The translations under genes were made by a program, and so were the position numbers. Below are positions 8,918 through 18,107 of a stretch of DNA of 64,000 bases, piece by piece. The notes under the pieces were generated by a model. That model was not told the DNA's origin, did no database searches, and saw nothing but the letters and a program-made list of their open reading frames with translations. The stretch's first letter is position 1, and every line of letters begins with the position of its first letter. The stretch spans positions 62,001 to 126,000 of the forward strand of contig JAJQFD010000004.1 in the NCBI GenBank assembly GCA_021201335.1. Direction: 5' to 3'. This DNA comes from Bacteroides sp. Its GTDB lineage: Bacteria; Bacteroidota; Bacteroidia; Bacteroidales; Bacteroidaceae.

Positions 8918-9556
8918 TCAAATATGAATCCATTTTCGGGTACCGTCTGCGCGGCGCAATTCTCCCTGAACTAATCTGCCATTATCAAACTTCACACTAA
9001 CCATAATATCTCCCGAACTAACCTCCAGATATTCTGCCGGCATCTTCTTCAGGTCAATGGTATGTTTTCTCTTGAAAGTCAACTTTCCGCCGACACCATG
9101 TGGTTTACCATTCTTTATAGGACCTTCGTAGAGGGCATAGCCGAGATCTAAGCTTCCAGAGCCGTTTTGAGGTTTGGTTATAGGTTCTTCTTTCTTCGAA
9201 TCTTCAGCTGTTGGCTCATCTACCACTGGCAGAGGAGCTACTATAGTTGTATCTACTTTGAGAGTATCTACAACAAGTGTATCTGGTTCAGGAGGAAGGC
9301 TTGGTGGCTTTTTGTCTCCTCCAAGTCCAAAGTAAATTCCACCCCCAATAAGTAAAACCGCAATAACTGCTATTATAATGAACTTAGAAGGAGATGAATT
9401 CTTGGGCGTTGTTATCTCTACTAGTTTCTTGCCGCATCCCTCACCTTTACAAACGAATGGTTCACCACTTTTTATTTCCTGTATTTCTTTATTGTCCGCC
9501 TTGTCACAGTTATCATAATTTTTGCAGACTCCTTTTTTTATTTTGGTCATATTCAA
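8918..9556 (-). CDS. Zinc-ribbon / single-pass membrane / MORN-like protein
   Basis: 212 residues in three parts. Residues about 8-48 hold two cysteine pairs (CKNYDNC and CKGEGC), a probable cytoplasmic zinc ribbon. Residues about 57-78 are a single membrane helix (FIIIAVIAVLLIGGGIYFGL). A Pro/Thr/Asp-rich linker follows, then a C-terminal domain whose YEGPIKNGKPHGVGGKLTF matches a MORN repeat. With no signal peptide before the helix, the ribbon should face the cytoplasm and the MORN part the periplasm. That makes it the natural link between the tubulin-like protein, whose gene ends one base upstream, and the exported proteins encoded downstream. Topology is inferred, not proven. Confidence 0.85.
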   Translation of the reverse strand: MNMTKIKKGVCKNYDNCDKADNKEIQEIKSGEPFVCKGEGCGKKLVEITTPKNSSPSKFIIIAVIAVLLIGGGIYFGLGGDKKPPSLPPEPDTLVVDTLKVDTTIVAPLPVVDEPTAEDSKKEEPITKPQNGSGSLDLGYALYEGPIKNGKPHGVGGKLTFKRKHTIDLKKMPAEYLEVSSGDIMVSVKFDNGRLVQGELRRADGTRKWIHI

Positions 9557-9557
9557 T

Positions 9558-12500
9558 TTATTTTAAGGTTAATCTATCTGTAATAATTTTAAAGGCAATA
9601 GCATTATATTCCTTAAATTCAGGACTTTGGATGTTTCCTTTGCATGCCGGAAGGAAATCTGACTTAAGTAAAGCCGCAAGAGCTTTTTGCAACTCTAACT
9701 TTTTATCATTATGCAAATAATCTGTGGCTAATTTTTCTTCTACCATTTGTACGACAGTATCAGCCGATTTATCATCCAATGCTAAATTTCTAATAGCCTG
9801 AACTGCGTTTTTACCCAATTTAATATTATCTGTAATAAAGCCTATTTCATTTTCAATCACAATGCCTTTATAAAGTTCACCTGTCTGCGGATCCTGCATA
9901 TCGGTTGGTAATCCCATAGCGAATAAAAGCATAGTTGGCGGAGTGAGTTCTTTAATTTTTTCATCAATATCTTTATCAAACAAAGGAGCAAGCTTACTTC
10001 CATCTCCTTCGGTATGCAATACCATCTTATTCAGTTTCACTTCACTTTCGTTTCCAATAAATTTGCTGTCATATATCTTTTTCAGCTCTGCTAAGTTCGA
10101 CACAAATCTGAGGGGGAATCCGCTAGCGGCTGCAATTACGATAATCCGGTTTTCTTTATCACCTTCCGAACAATCTAATTTAGCTTCAAAACCTGGACAA
10201 CATTGTGCAAACATATTGATAAACTTATCACGGAAGTTTGTAGGATCTTCGTATTTAGGAATAACCAATTGCACAATTTTCTGCAAAGGACTTTTGGAAA
10301 CTCCTCCTTTATTTATTTCATCCGCATTAAAAGTTAAGTAGCACTGAGCCGATTTAATGATTCCGGTAATAAAGTTTTCGAGCTTCTCATCCGTATTATA
10401 TTCATTTTTGATCTTCTCAAGGATGTTAACCTTTACGAGTTTCATTGTAATGTCTTTTTTAGCGACATCCACCATCATTTGCTTTGCATTCTTCAGACAA
10501 ATTTTACTGAATATATCTTGAACTGTATTTACATCCAGTTTCTCCGTCAAAGCAGCAAAATTGCGTCGGGTATCACTTCCCAACATGGCAACAATATTAT
10601 TACGCACATCTTGTGCATTCGTTTGTTGACGCTCAATGTCGATAATAGCTTTTGAAGTTATATCCCTAACTTGTTGCGGATCGTATTTTTTGACTATTTT
10701 TTCATCAATATTAGCAGGTTCTTTTTTGCATTTTGTTTCACATTCTTTTTCCGCAACATCAAGGACGTATGTTAAGAGTTCTTTTATTGCTTTTACGTGA
10801 GCGAGTAAATTACTCAGTTCAATGTTGATTTCTTGTATCAAAGCATTTGCATAACGATATCCCTCCAATTTAGTTGAAAGTGTATATTTATCGCAAAGCG
10901 CATTTTTATAGGCTTCAAAAACTTTATTGCTTTTCCCTAAAATATCTGTTAACCAGTTTATTCCGGCCCATTCAGTAAGACATCTCTTAACATCGGGCAT
11001 GATTTCCTGATCAAGAACAGTCTCCATCCGCGCCACCTTTTCCTTATAAGTTTTCGTTTTTTCTTCACAATCTTTGATGAGAAGCATCAGGTATTTTTCA
11101 ACCTCAAGTAAAGATTTGTTTCCACTATACCATTCAGAAAAGAGAATGTCTTCAATGTGCTTTCTAACTTCAATAGCATACCCTTTTCTTTCTTTCATTT
11201 GCAAATCGAAGAATCGCTTTACTCCCTGCCCGCGGAAGTTGTCATTATATAACAATTCACACATTTCAGTAAATCTGCTCAACCAGTTTTTCTTTTCTGA
11301 CTCCGAACGACAATCATCGGCAAAACGTTCGGTAGATGTATGCCATTGGGTATCAAATTCTTTCCATTTGCGATTGGCATCACTTTCATAAAATGGTTTA
11401 GAAAGGGTCATGTATACATCGGATATCCATAACTCTTCCTGCTTTTTCTTTTCTTGTATTTCCGTAACAAAACCTGTTCCTACCTGCTCGATAGATAATT
11501 CATCATATCCCATTCCGTCGACCCATCTATTATATTTTAGCTGACGGGCTGCCTGGCGGGCAAAAGAATAGCTTACGAATTCTTCGATTTCAGTTTCGGG
11601 ATATTCGATCCGCTTAACACCAAAGGTCATGAATTTGCGGCTATGTACTTCGCGGCCCGCACCATCTTTTTCCGGATCCTTACCGTTATTTTCACAATCG
11701 ACCAGCCTCTTCATCCTGTCTTCACCTGATGAACTTATAACTCTCTGGAATATAAAATCGGCTACAGTTGCCGGTAATTCAGTTGCGATATCTAAGATTT
11801 TACCTACTTCGTTTTGATTAGAGAAAAGATAAGCAACTTCAAAAGCTTGTTGTCCCTGCAATAATCGTTTTACATTACCCGATGCGTCACGTTTTTCCCC
11901 ACTAACATCAAATGGAAGATAAGTTCCAATACTCATTGAATTTAGCTCACTAAGAGCAGCATACCCATTGGCTTGATAATAGTTGGCATCAAAAGAAGGA
12001 TTTGCCAGTACAGTTTCAGGCACATATAGATACAATGCAGTCTTATACATCTTGCCTGACCTAATATTATATGTTTTACGTATCTGTGCTATGACATCAA
12101 TGATAGAGCCCGAACCGGTTCCTCCCGCCAATCCTGCGCATATATGGAATGTTACGTCTGCTTCGGTTGATTTTCCCTGTAAATCCAGCACTCGCTGATT
12201 AAGCGCCTTGTTAAACTCACGAATATTATTGGCAAAAAGGAATCGACCTAATCTTCTCCGCTGACCGCCAATTCCGTCGCCCACCAAACCTCGAATGTTA
12301 TCGAATAATGAGAGTTCGTCATCTGAAATAAATGCTTTTATATTCGGATAAAGATGCAATTCATTTAAAATTCCGGAACCGGCACCGTGTATAGAAACCT
12401 TCTGAGCCGGAAGCAGATGAACATTTTGCCCCAGAACCCGCCAGTCACTTTTGTTATCCAGATCGGCTGGAGAAGAATCAATATACAAATAATCTACAAA

Positions 12501-12612
12501 AAGATTCCCCCCCGGGTTCATTACTTCTAAATTCTTCGTAAATACGTTTTCTCATTTCCCGAAGAATCTTACCTCCGGTTCCTCCGAGGCCTATAATTAA
12601 ATGATTTGCCAT
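9558..12612 (-). pseudogene. Tubulin-like putative GTPase, frameshifted at a seven-G run
   Basis: Large tubulin/FtsZ-superfamily protein, about 1017 residues if intact. The ATG at 12612 gives MANHLIIGLGGTGGKILREM, the N-terminal strand and glycine-rich loop typical of the family. At 12507-12513 seven G (minus strand) shift the frame, and the original frame stops at codon 45. Removing one G joins it to the 987-residue open frame that continues NLFVDYLYIDSS. That frame contains AGLAGGTGSGS, the tubulin signature loop (about residues 160-169 of the joined protein). The long C-terminal region is helical and charged. It best fits the Pfam tubulin-like (Tubulin_2) type. A protein started at the internal ATG at 12521 would lack the first nucleotide-binding loop. 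Confidence 0.85.
12507..12513 (-). other. Homopolymeric G7 tract at the frameshift of the tubulin-like gene
   Basis: On the coding strand this reads CCC followed by seven G and AAT. Six G would join the N-terminal loop to the rest of the protein; seven breaks it. Runs of this length are prone to replication slippage and sequencing error. Confidence 0.85.
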
Positions 12613-12640
12613 AATATTAATTTTATTTTGTTAATGTATT

Positions 12641-13204
12641 TCAGTCCCAATCATAATTTCTTCGTCTAGTTGTTGTTTTTTTTGTTTTTCTGGCTAAAGT
12701 AGAAGAAGTATAATACAATCCTCCGAAGGCTACTACCCAGCACAGAAATGCCCAACCGACACGTATCCACATATATTGATGTATTTCTTTGTTGATTGCC
12801 GATTTAATTGATTGAAGGACTCCTTTGGCGTGTAAGTCTTTCATTTCCATTCCATTTATATATTCTTGTAAAAAGGGATAATTTTCGGAGATATTCCGTT
12901 TGATATTTTCCAAATCAGCAAGAGAATAAGTATCCTGGCTCATAAGCTTCTCGCCATTCTTTATAAATCCGGAGACAACCTCCGACATATCATTCACATA
13001 GTCTTTCACATAAAAAGCTCCCACTAATTGGATGCTTTGCCAAAAAAGAATAATAGTTGCTATAATCAGGATAAGGATAGTTGAGAAAGTATAGTTATAT
13101 CGTGGAAATAAACTCTTCATCAGAAAGTGAAGAATAATCAATAGAATGATAGTAATTACTAAAGCCCACAGTATAGATAAGATTAAATTTCCGATGACCC
13201 ACAT
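12641..13204 (-). CDS. Three-helix membrane protein, first gene of the tubulin-like operon
   Basis: 187 residues. Hydrophobic segments at about 3-28, 39-64 and 148-167 flank a mainly helical, charged loop of about 80 residues (NDMSEVVSGFIKNGEKLM...). The tail is basic (RKTKKTTTRRRNYDWD). By the positive-inside rule the tail is cytoplasmic and the loop periplasmic. No family recognised. It lies 28 bases before the start of the tubulin-like gene and directly behind the operon promoter. A membrane anchor for the tubulin-like protein is a reasonable inference. Confidence 0.8.
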   Translation of the reverse strand: MWVIGNLILSILWALVITIILLIILHFLMKSLFPRYNYTFSTILILIIATIILFWQSIQLVGAFYVKDYVNDMSEVVSGFIKNGEKLMSQDTYSLADLENIKRNISENYPFLQEYINGMEMKDLHAKGVLQSIKSAINKEIHQYMWIRVGWAFLCWVVAFGGLYYTSSTLARKTKKTTTRRRNYDWD

Positions 13205-13245
13205 TCAATACACGACTTTTGTTTGTTGAGAAATAGATAAAAACA

Positions 13246-13275
13246 CAAAATTATTGTTTTTTTTGTATAGCCAAA
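13246..13275 (-). promoter_or_regulatory. Probable promoter of the tubulin-like operon
   Basis: On the minus strand TTTG (13272-13275), an 18-base spacer and TAATTTTG (13246-13253) fit the Bacteroidetes -33/-7 consensus, whose usual spacer is 19-21. It sits about 42 bases before the first gene of the operon. Confidence 0.55.
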
Positions 13276-13482
13276 TGTATCAGAAGATATTTTCAGAAAG
13301 AATCCGGTTAATTTATCACTGAAAACCAACATTGATTTTCATAATGTAAGCTCAGCTCCTCGTAGAGATGAAAAAATGCTAAAAAACAAGCTATAAGCAC
13401 AAGCTTGAAAACGAAAAGTAATGATGGTTTGCATTAAAAAAGAAAAAAGACGGTTCTTACAAAAGATAATGCATAACGTTAT

Positions 13483-13515
13483 AAAAAAACGTTGAGTCAC
13501 GGAAATAACCCAACG
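13483..13515 (-). terminator. Terminator, repeat family locus 2
   Basis: The minus strand reads CGTTGGGT, a ten-base loop and ACTCAACG, then seven T. The stem sequence and loop (TATTTCCGTG) belong to the same family as the elements at 3335 and 29908. It lies just downstream of the gene ending at 13543. Confidence 0.75.
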
Positions 13516-13542
13516 CTTTCTATTCAATCAAATTTAGAATAA

Positions 13543-14007
13543 TTATTTTTTCACTTTATTTCCTTGTTGGCCATCTTTATGATGCACACCTTTTACCAGT
13601 TCCCGCTGGAATCTCATCTCGGCTCGTTGCACCATATAAATCTTTTTGGCAGAAAGGATAGTCTTAAATTTCTGGTAGTAAGTTTTATCCAGTTCACTGG
13701 ATTCAATACGCAGGTCATATACTTGCAGCATAGCCTTTTCATACTGATCATCTGTTCTTTTATCATCTTTATTTCTCAGCAGTTTCCAGATCTGACTGCT
13801 TAACTCCTTTTTCTTATCTTGCAATTCAAAATAAACCGGGAAAAACTTTTCAGCTTCATTGGCAGTCAATTCGGCTTTCTCTGTTATAAATGCCTGTTGC
13901 TTCGTCCTAAATTCTTCACGAGAGAGATGCTGATGGTATCCATCGATCGCCCAAAGTGCAGGCAAACTTCCTACCCATATAAACAGTAGAATAATTACTT
14001 TTTTCAT
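13543..14007 (-). CDS. Small periplasmic Spy/CpxP-like helical protein
   Basis: 154 residues. Signal peptide (MKKVIILLFIWVGSLPALWA), then an almost wholly helical, highly charged body with LTANEAEKFFPVYFELQDKKKEL, similar to the LTxxQ helical repeats of Spy/CpxP/CnrX-type envelope sensors. In Bacteroidetes such proteins often follow an ECF sigma and anti-sigma gene, as here. The role is inferred as periplasmic chaperone or sensor for that sigma system. The tail (KGVHHKDGQQGNKVKK) is basic. Confidence 0.75.
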   Translation of the reverse strand: MKKVIILLFIWVGSLPALWAIDGYHQHLSREEFRTKQQAFITEKAELTANEAEKFFPVYFELQDKKKELSSQIWKLLRNKDDKRTDDQYEKAMLQVYDLRIESSELDKTYYQKFKTILSAKKIYMVQRAEMRFQRELVKGVHHKDGQQGNKVKK

Positions 14008-14038
14008 GTTGCAATTAAGTCAGTTATTAATAAAACAT

Positions 14039-14422
14039 TTATTCTATGCTACTTGCATCTGTCAAATACATATATAATGAATAATCATCAAGCATAGACT
14101 GGTTCAAAACAAAATCAAGCTCTTCATCAGAGATCATTTCTACTTGCGCTTCCGCAATGGTAGCATTTCCCGAATTATCAAAAGGATTCGGATTGTATGC
14201 GGCTATTTTAATAATCAATGCGGCACCGGCAAACATCGCGGCCATATAAGTCCAGGGTTTTATTTTGTCCCAACGGGTTGGCTGTTTAGGTACAAAATCA
14301 CTCACAGGTTGATCAGGAAGCTTATTCATTACCTCTGAAGTCAGGTTGGCAAAATAATCTTCAGGAACAGTAAACGGATTTTCTGTTCCATATTTCCTTA
14401 ATAGTTTATCTTCCTCTTTCAT
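14039..14422 (-). CDS. Probable anti-sigma factor, single-pass membrane protein
   Basis: 127 residues. A hydrophilic N-terminus with the motif NPFTVPEDYFANLTSEVMNKL is followed by one membrane helix at about 57-76 and an acidic C-terminal segment. The position directly behind an ECF sigma gene and the cytoplasm-helix-periplasm order suggest it holds that sigma factor at the membrane. The family itself is not one I can name. The gap to the sigma gene is 49 bases. Confidence 0.7.
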   Translation of the reverse strand: MKEEDKLLRKYGTENPFTVPEDYFANLTSEVMNKLPDQPVSDFVPKQPTRWDKIKPWTYMAAMFAGAALIIKIAAYNPNPFDNSGNATIAEAQVEMISDEELDFVLNQSMLDDYSLYMYLTDASSIE

Positions 14423-14471
14423 AAGTTTTTCCTCCTCTCATAAATTTTAGACATGAGCAGATTTAAAAGGT

Positions 14472-15047
14472 TTAATTGACCTCTTCTATAAACTTCTCAA
14501 TTTTTTTCACCGCATGGTGATAAGAAGCTTTCAGTGCTCCCACAGAAGTACCAAATATCTCAGACATTTCCTCGTACTTCATTTCTTGGTAATATTTTAG
14601 GTTGAAAACCATTCGTTGTTTCTCCGGTAAAGTCAGGAGAGCTTTCTGCAATAATATCTGTGCTTCATCTCCCGAAAAATAAGGATCGCTTTCGAGTTTG
14701 TGAATAACTGAAGCTTCTGGGTCATCTATAGCCAAATTGGCGGTCGCTTTTTGTTTATTCAGAAAAGTAAGACACTCATTTAATGCAATACGATATAACC
14801 AGGTAGAAATTTTTGCATCTCCCCGAAAGTATCCAATATTGATCCACGCCTTGATATATGTATTCTGAAGTAGGTCATTTGCATCTTCATGCGAAAGGAC
14901 CATCCGGCGAATTTGCCAATAGAGCTGTTCATTATATTCATTTACAATCATCTCAAAACCTTTCTTCAGGGTATCTTTATCCTGAAGTAATGCTATAATT
15001 TCACGTTCGTTGTAAGAAGATTTGGGCTTGCCCTCCATATGCTGCAT
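14472..15047 (-). CDS. ECF-type RNA polymerase sigma factor
   Basis: 191 residues with the two ECF domains. Sigma region 2 (about 25-100) includes DANDLLQNTYIKAWINIGYFRGDAKISTWLYRIALNEC. Sigma region 4 (about 135-188) has LPEKQRMVFNLKYYQEMKYEEMSEIFGTSVGALKASYHHAVKKI, a helix-turn-helix. It would direct RNA polymerase to an envelope-related regulon. It heads a three-gene operon with the anti-sigma and Spy-like genes. The start may be 15047 or the ATG three codons later (15038). Targets cannot be told from the sequence. Confidence 0.92.
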   Translation of the reverse strand: MQHMEGKPKSSYNEREIIALLQDKDTLKKGFEMIVNEYNEQLYWQIRRMVLSHEDANDLLQNTYIKAWINIGYFRGDAKISTWLYRIALNECLTFLNKQKATANLAIDDPEASVIHKLESDPYFSGDEAQILLQKALLTLPEKQRMVFNLKYYQEMKYEEMSEIFGTSVGALKASYHHAVKKIEKFIEEVN

Positions 15048-15160
15048 ATTTCATCATCTTAGTTCCACTCATAAAAGCTGTTGGTGGATTAGATTTTCTT
15101 TTAATAAATTAGTTTAACTGTGTTATCATGATCTCACAAACTTACACATTTTTTCTCAAT

Positions 15161-16075
15161 TCATAGATTGACTGAAAGAGTTTCTTTCGCCAGTATCGTA
15201 TGGGGAAAAATAGCAGCAGCTTCTTTTAACAGAACATCTTCCTCCTCATACCGCGCAGAAAAATGTCCGATTATCAATTTACCAACTCCGGCATCCAATG
15301 CAATTTTTCCGGCTTGTGCTGCTGTGGTATGAAATGTTTCTTTGGCACGGTTTGCTTCGCTCTGGGCAAAAGTTGCTTCATGAAACAACAAATCTACCCC
15401 GCGGATTTGTTCAATAATATTCTTATAATAAATCGTATCAGAACAATAAGCATATTTCCGAACAGGATAAGGGGCACGGGTTAATTTAAAGTTGGGTATC
15501 AGTTCTCCTTCGGGAGTTATGTAATCAGCCCCGTTTTTTATACGGTTCAATTCAAAAACCGGAACTTGATAAAAATCAACCATATCCCGTATGATATGCC
15601 TGGAACGTGGTTTCTCTTCAAACAGGAAACCGCAACAAGGTATCCGGTGGCACAAGGGAATCGTAGTAACCGTTAGAGAACGGTCGGAATAAATTTCAAG
15701 GGGATTGTTAGTAGAGAATTCATGGAAAAATACTTGATAAGGCAAATGATTGCAAAAAAAATCCAGCATCGGTTGGAAAAGCTTTTCCACTCCTTCCGGT
15801 GCATGAATATGCAAGTCAGCAGTACGGCCTAATAATCCGAAAGTGGAGATCAGGCTCAATAGCCCGAAACAATGATCACCATGAAGATGGGAGATAAAGA
15901 TATGATTTAAACGAGAAAACTTTAGTTTTGATTTCCTCAATTGCATCTGTGCTCCTTCTCCACAATCAATCATAAATAATTTCTCCCGTACATTGAGCAC
16001 CTGTGACGTTGGGAAATGACGTGTGGTAGGTAATGCCGAACCGCACCCTAATATATGTAATTCAAACTTTTCCAT
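15161..16075 (-). CDS. rnz: Ribonuclease Z
   Basis: 304 residues, normal for short-form RNase Z. The enzyme is a metallo-beta-lactamase-fold endonuclease that trims the 3' trailer of tRNA precursors. ISHLHGDHCFG at residues 61-71 gives the HxHxDH zinc motif. LLFHEATFA and the later LIIGHFSARY supply further ligands, and the substrate-clamping insertion lies in the middle. This genome's one visible tRNA does not encode CCA, which makes RNase Z relevant. Terminator and promoter-like sequences separate it from rpsA upstream. Confidence 0.96.
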   Translation of the reverse strand: MEKFELHILGCGSALPTTRHFPTSQVLNVREKLFMIDCGEGAQMQLRKSKLKFSRLNHIFISHLHGDHCFGLLSLISTFGLLGRTADLHIHAPEGVEKLFQPMLDFFCNHLPYQVFFHEFSTNNPLEIYSDRSLTVTTIPLCHRIPCCGFLFEEKPRSRHIIRDMVDFYQVPVFELNRIKNGADYITPEGELIPNFKLTRAPYPVRKYAYCSDTIYYKNIIEQIRGVDLLFHEATFAQSEANRAKETFHTTAAQAGKIALDAGVGKLIIGHFSARYEEEDVLLKEAAAIFPHTILAKETLSVNL

Positions 16076-16089
16076 GGTTTACAAATATA

Positions 16090-16140
16090 GGAAAAAATAA
16101 GGAGCAAGAACCTATGTCGGTACATAGATTCTTAACTCCT
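16090..16140 (-). terminator. rpsA terminator hairpin
   Basis: On the minus strand the 19-base arm (16122-16140) pairs with the 18-base arm (16100-16117) across a four-base loop, with a few mismatches. TATTTTTTCC follows. It lies about 30 bases after the rpsA stop. Confidence 0.7.
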
Positions 16141-16171
16141 CAATTTCTATTCTTAAATTCTATTTAAAGAA

Positions 16172-17968
16172 TTACTTGTTCTGGTTGTCCAGCTGTTCTT
16201 TCAAAGCAGCCAATGCATCAATATCACCTAAAGTAGTAGATGCAGTCTGGTTTTGAATTACAGGTGAATCCTCTTTCTTGTTGTTAGAAGATTTTTTAGC
16301 AGCAGCTTTCTTTTCTGCTCTTTCTTCTGCTTTAGCAACATCTTCGAAGATACGGCTGTGAGAAAGAATGATTCTCTTCGCATCTTTGTTGAACTCAATC
16401 ACTTTAAATTGAAGTTTTTCATCCAACTGAGCTTGTGAACCATCTTCTTTTACCAGGTGTTTCGGGGTAGCAAAACCTTCTACACCATAAGGTAAAGAAA
16501 TAACCGCGCCTTTATCCAACATTTCGATGATAGTACCTTCGTGTACCGAACCTACAGTAAATACTGTTTCGAATACATCCCATGGGTTTTCTTCGAGTTG
16601 TTTGTGACCCAGGCTCAAACGACGGTTTTCTTTGTCGATTTCCAATACCTGAACTTCGATTTCAGCACCGATCTGAGTAAATTCGGATGGGTGTTTTACT
16701 TTCTTCATCCATGAAAGGTCTGAGATGTGGATCAGTCCGTCAACACCTTCTTCGATTTCAACGAATACACCAAAGTTAGTGAAGTTACGTACTTTAGCAG
16801 TATGTTGAGAACCAACAGGATATTTTTCTTCGATCGTTTCCCATGGATCTTGTTTCAATTGTTTGATGCCTAAAGACATCTTACGCTCTTCGCGGTCAAG
16901 AGTCAAGACAACAGCCTCTACTTCATCACCCACTTTCATGAAGTCCTGAGCAGAACGCAGGTGTTGCGACCATGACATTTCAGATACGTGAATCAAACCT
17001 TCTACACCCGGAGCGATTTCGATGAATGCACCGTAGTCAGCCATAACCACTACTTTACCTTTCACCTTGTCACCAACTTTAAGTTCTGCGCTTAGCGCAT
17101 CCCATGGGTGTGGAGTGAGTTGTTTCAATCCTAATGCGATACGTTTCTTTTCATCATCGAAGTCGAGGATAACCACATTGAGTTTCTGATCCAGTTCAAC
17201 CACTTCTTTCGGATCGCTAACGCGTCCCCAGGAAAGGTCTGTGATATGGATCAAACCATCTACGCCACCCAAGTCGATGAATACACCGTAAGAGGTGATA
17301 TTCTTAACAGTTCCTTCAAGAACTTGTCCTTTTTCGAGTTTACCGATAATTTCTTTCTTCTGTTGTTCCAGTTCAGCTTCGATGAGCGCTTTGTGAGAAA
17401 CAACCACGTTTTTGAATTCCTGGTTAATCTTAACCACTTTGAATTCCATTGTTTTACCAACGAATACATCGTAATCGCGGATAGGTTTCACGTCGATTTG
17501 TGAACCTGGCAAGAATGCTTCGATACCGAACACATCCACAATCATACCACCTTTTGTGCGGCATTTGATGAAACCTTTGATAATTTCTTCATTTTCCAGA
17601 GCAGCATTTACACGATCCCATGAGCGGGCAGCGCGCGCTTTTCTGTGCGACAGTACCAGCTGTCCTTTTTTGTCCTCCTGGTTTTCGATATATACTTCTA
17701 CAGTATCACCGATCTTCAAGTCTGGGTTGTAGCGGAATTCATTCAAAGGAATGATACCATCTGATTTGAATCCAATGTTTACAACTACTTCACGTTTGTT
17801 CATTGAGATTACAGTTCCGTCAACTACCTCGCGGTCGCTAACTTTGTTCAGAGTACCGTCGTAAGCATTTTCCAAATCCTGACGTACGGCTGGTTCGAAA
17901 GTGTCACCTTTCTCGTAAGCATCCCAGTTGAAATCTTCAATAGGAGCAACCTTTTTTAATTCTTCCAT
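16172..17968 (-). CDS. rpsA: 30S ribosomal protein S1
   Basis: 598 residues with about six S1 (OB-fold) repeats. The clearest are GTVKNITSYGVFIDLGGVDGLIHITDLSW and the two following copies ending GLIHVSEMSW and GLIHISDLSW. S1 binds mRNA leaders on the 30S subunit and promotes initiation, which matters where Shine-Dalgarno sequences are weak, as in Bacteroidetes. A Lys/Ala-rich tail extends the protein beyond the last repeat. It has its own strong promoter (18036-18067) and a terminator, so it is probably monocistronic. Confidence 0.97.
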   Translation of the reverse strand: MEELKKVAPIEDFNWDAYEKGDTFEPAVRQDLENAYDGTLNKVSDREVVDGTVISMNKREVVVNIGFKSDGIIPLNEFRYNPDLKIGDTVEVYIENQEDKKGQLVLSHRKARAARSWDRVNAALENEEIIKGFIKCRTKGGMIVDVFGIEAFLPGSQIDVKPIRDYDVFVGKTMEFKVVKINQEFKNVVVSHKALIEAELEQQKKEIIGKLEKGQVLEGTVKNITSYGVFIDLGGVDGLIHITDLSWGRVSDPKEVVELDQKLNVVILDFDDEKKRIALGLKQLTPHPWDALSAELKVGDKVKGKVVVMADYGAFIEIAPGVEGLIHVSEMSWSQHLRSAQDFMKVGDEVEAVVLTLDREERKMSLGIKQLKQDPWETIEEKYPVGSQHTAKVRNFTNFGVFVEIEEGVDGLIHISDLSWMKKVKHPSEFTQIGAEIEVQVLEIDKENRRLSLGHKQLEENPWDVFETVFTVGSVHEGTIIEMLDKGAVISLPYGVEGFATPKHLVKEDGSQAQLDEKLQFKVIEFNKDAKRIILSHSRIFEDVAKAEERAEKKAAAKKSSNNKKEDSPVIQNQTASTTLGDIDALAALKEQLDNQNK

Positions 17969-18035
17969 TAATAAATTTTGTTGTTATAAAACTGTTTAAT
18001 TAAGTAAGACATTATATTGATATATAAATCGGGCG

Positions 18036-18067
18036 CAAAGATAATCACTATTTTACTGTACACCAAA
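18036..18067 (-). promoter_or_regulatory. rpsA promoter
   Basis: The minus strand has TTTG (18064-18067), a 20-base spacer and TATCTTTG (18036-18043). This is a full match to the Bacteroidetes -33/-7 consensus and implies a leader of about 60 bases. Confidence 0.75.
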
Positions 18068-18107
18068 GGAATCGGAAAAATTTTAAGCGTACGGATCTCC
18101 GTTATTC

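Larger units (their letters stand above)
13205..13542. other. Intergenic region before the tubulin-like operon
   Basis: 338 AT-rich bases holding the operon promoter (13246-13275) and, at 13483-13515, the terminator hairpin of the gene at 13543. An open frame at 13339-13527 is low-complexity and overlaps the hairpin. I see no other gene. Confidence 0.6.
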
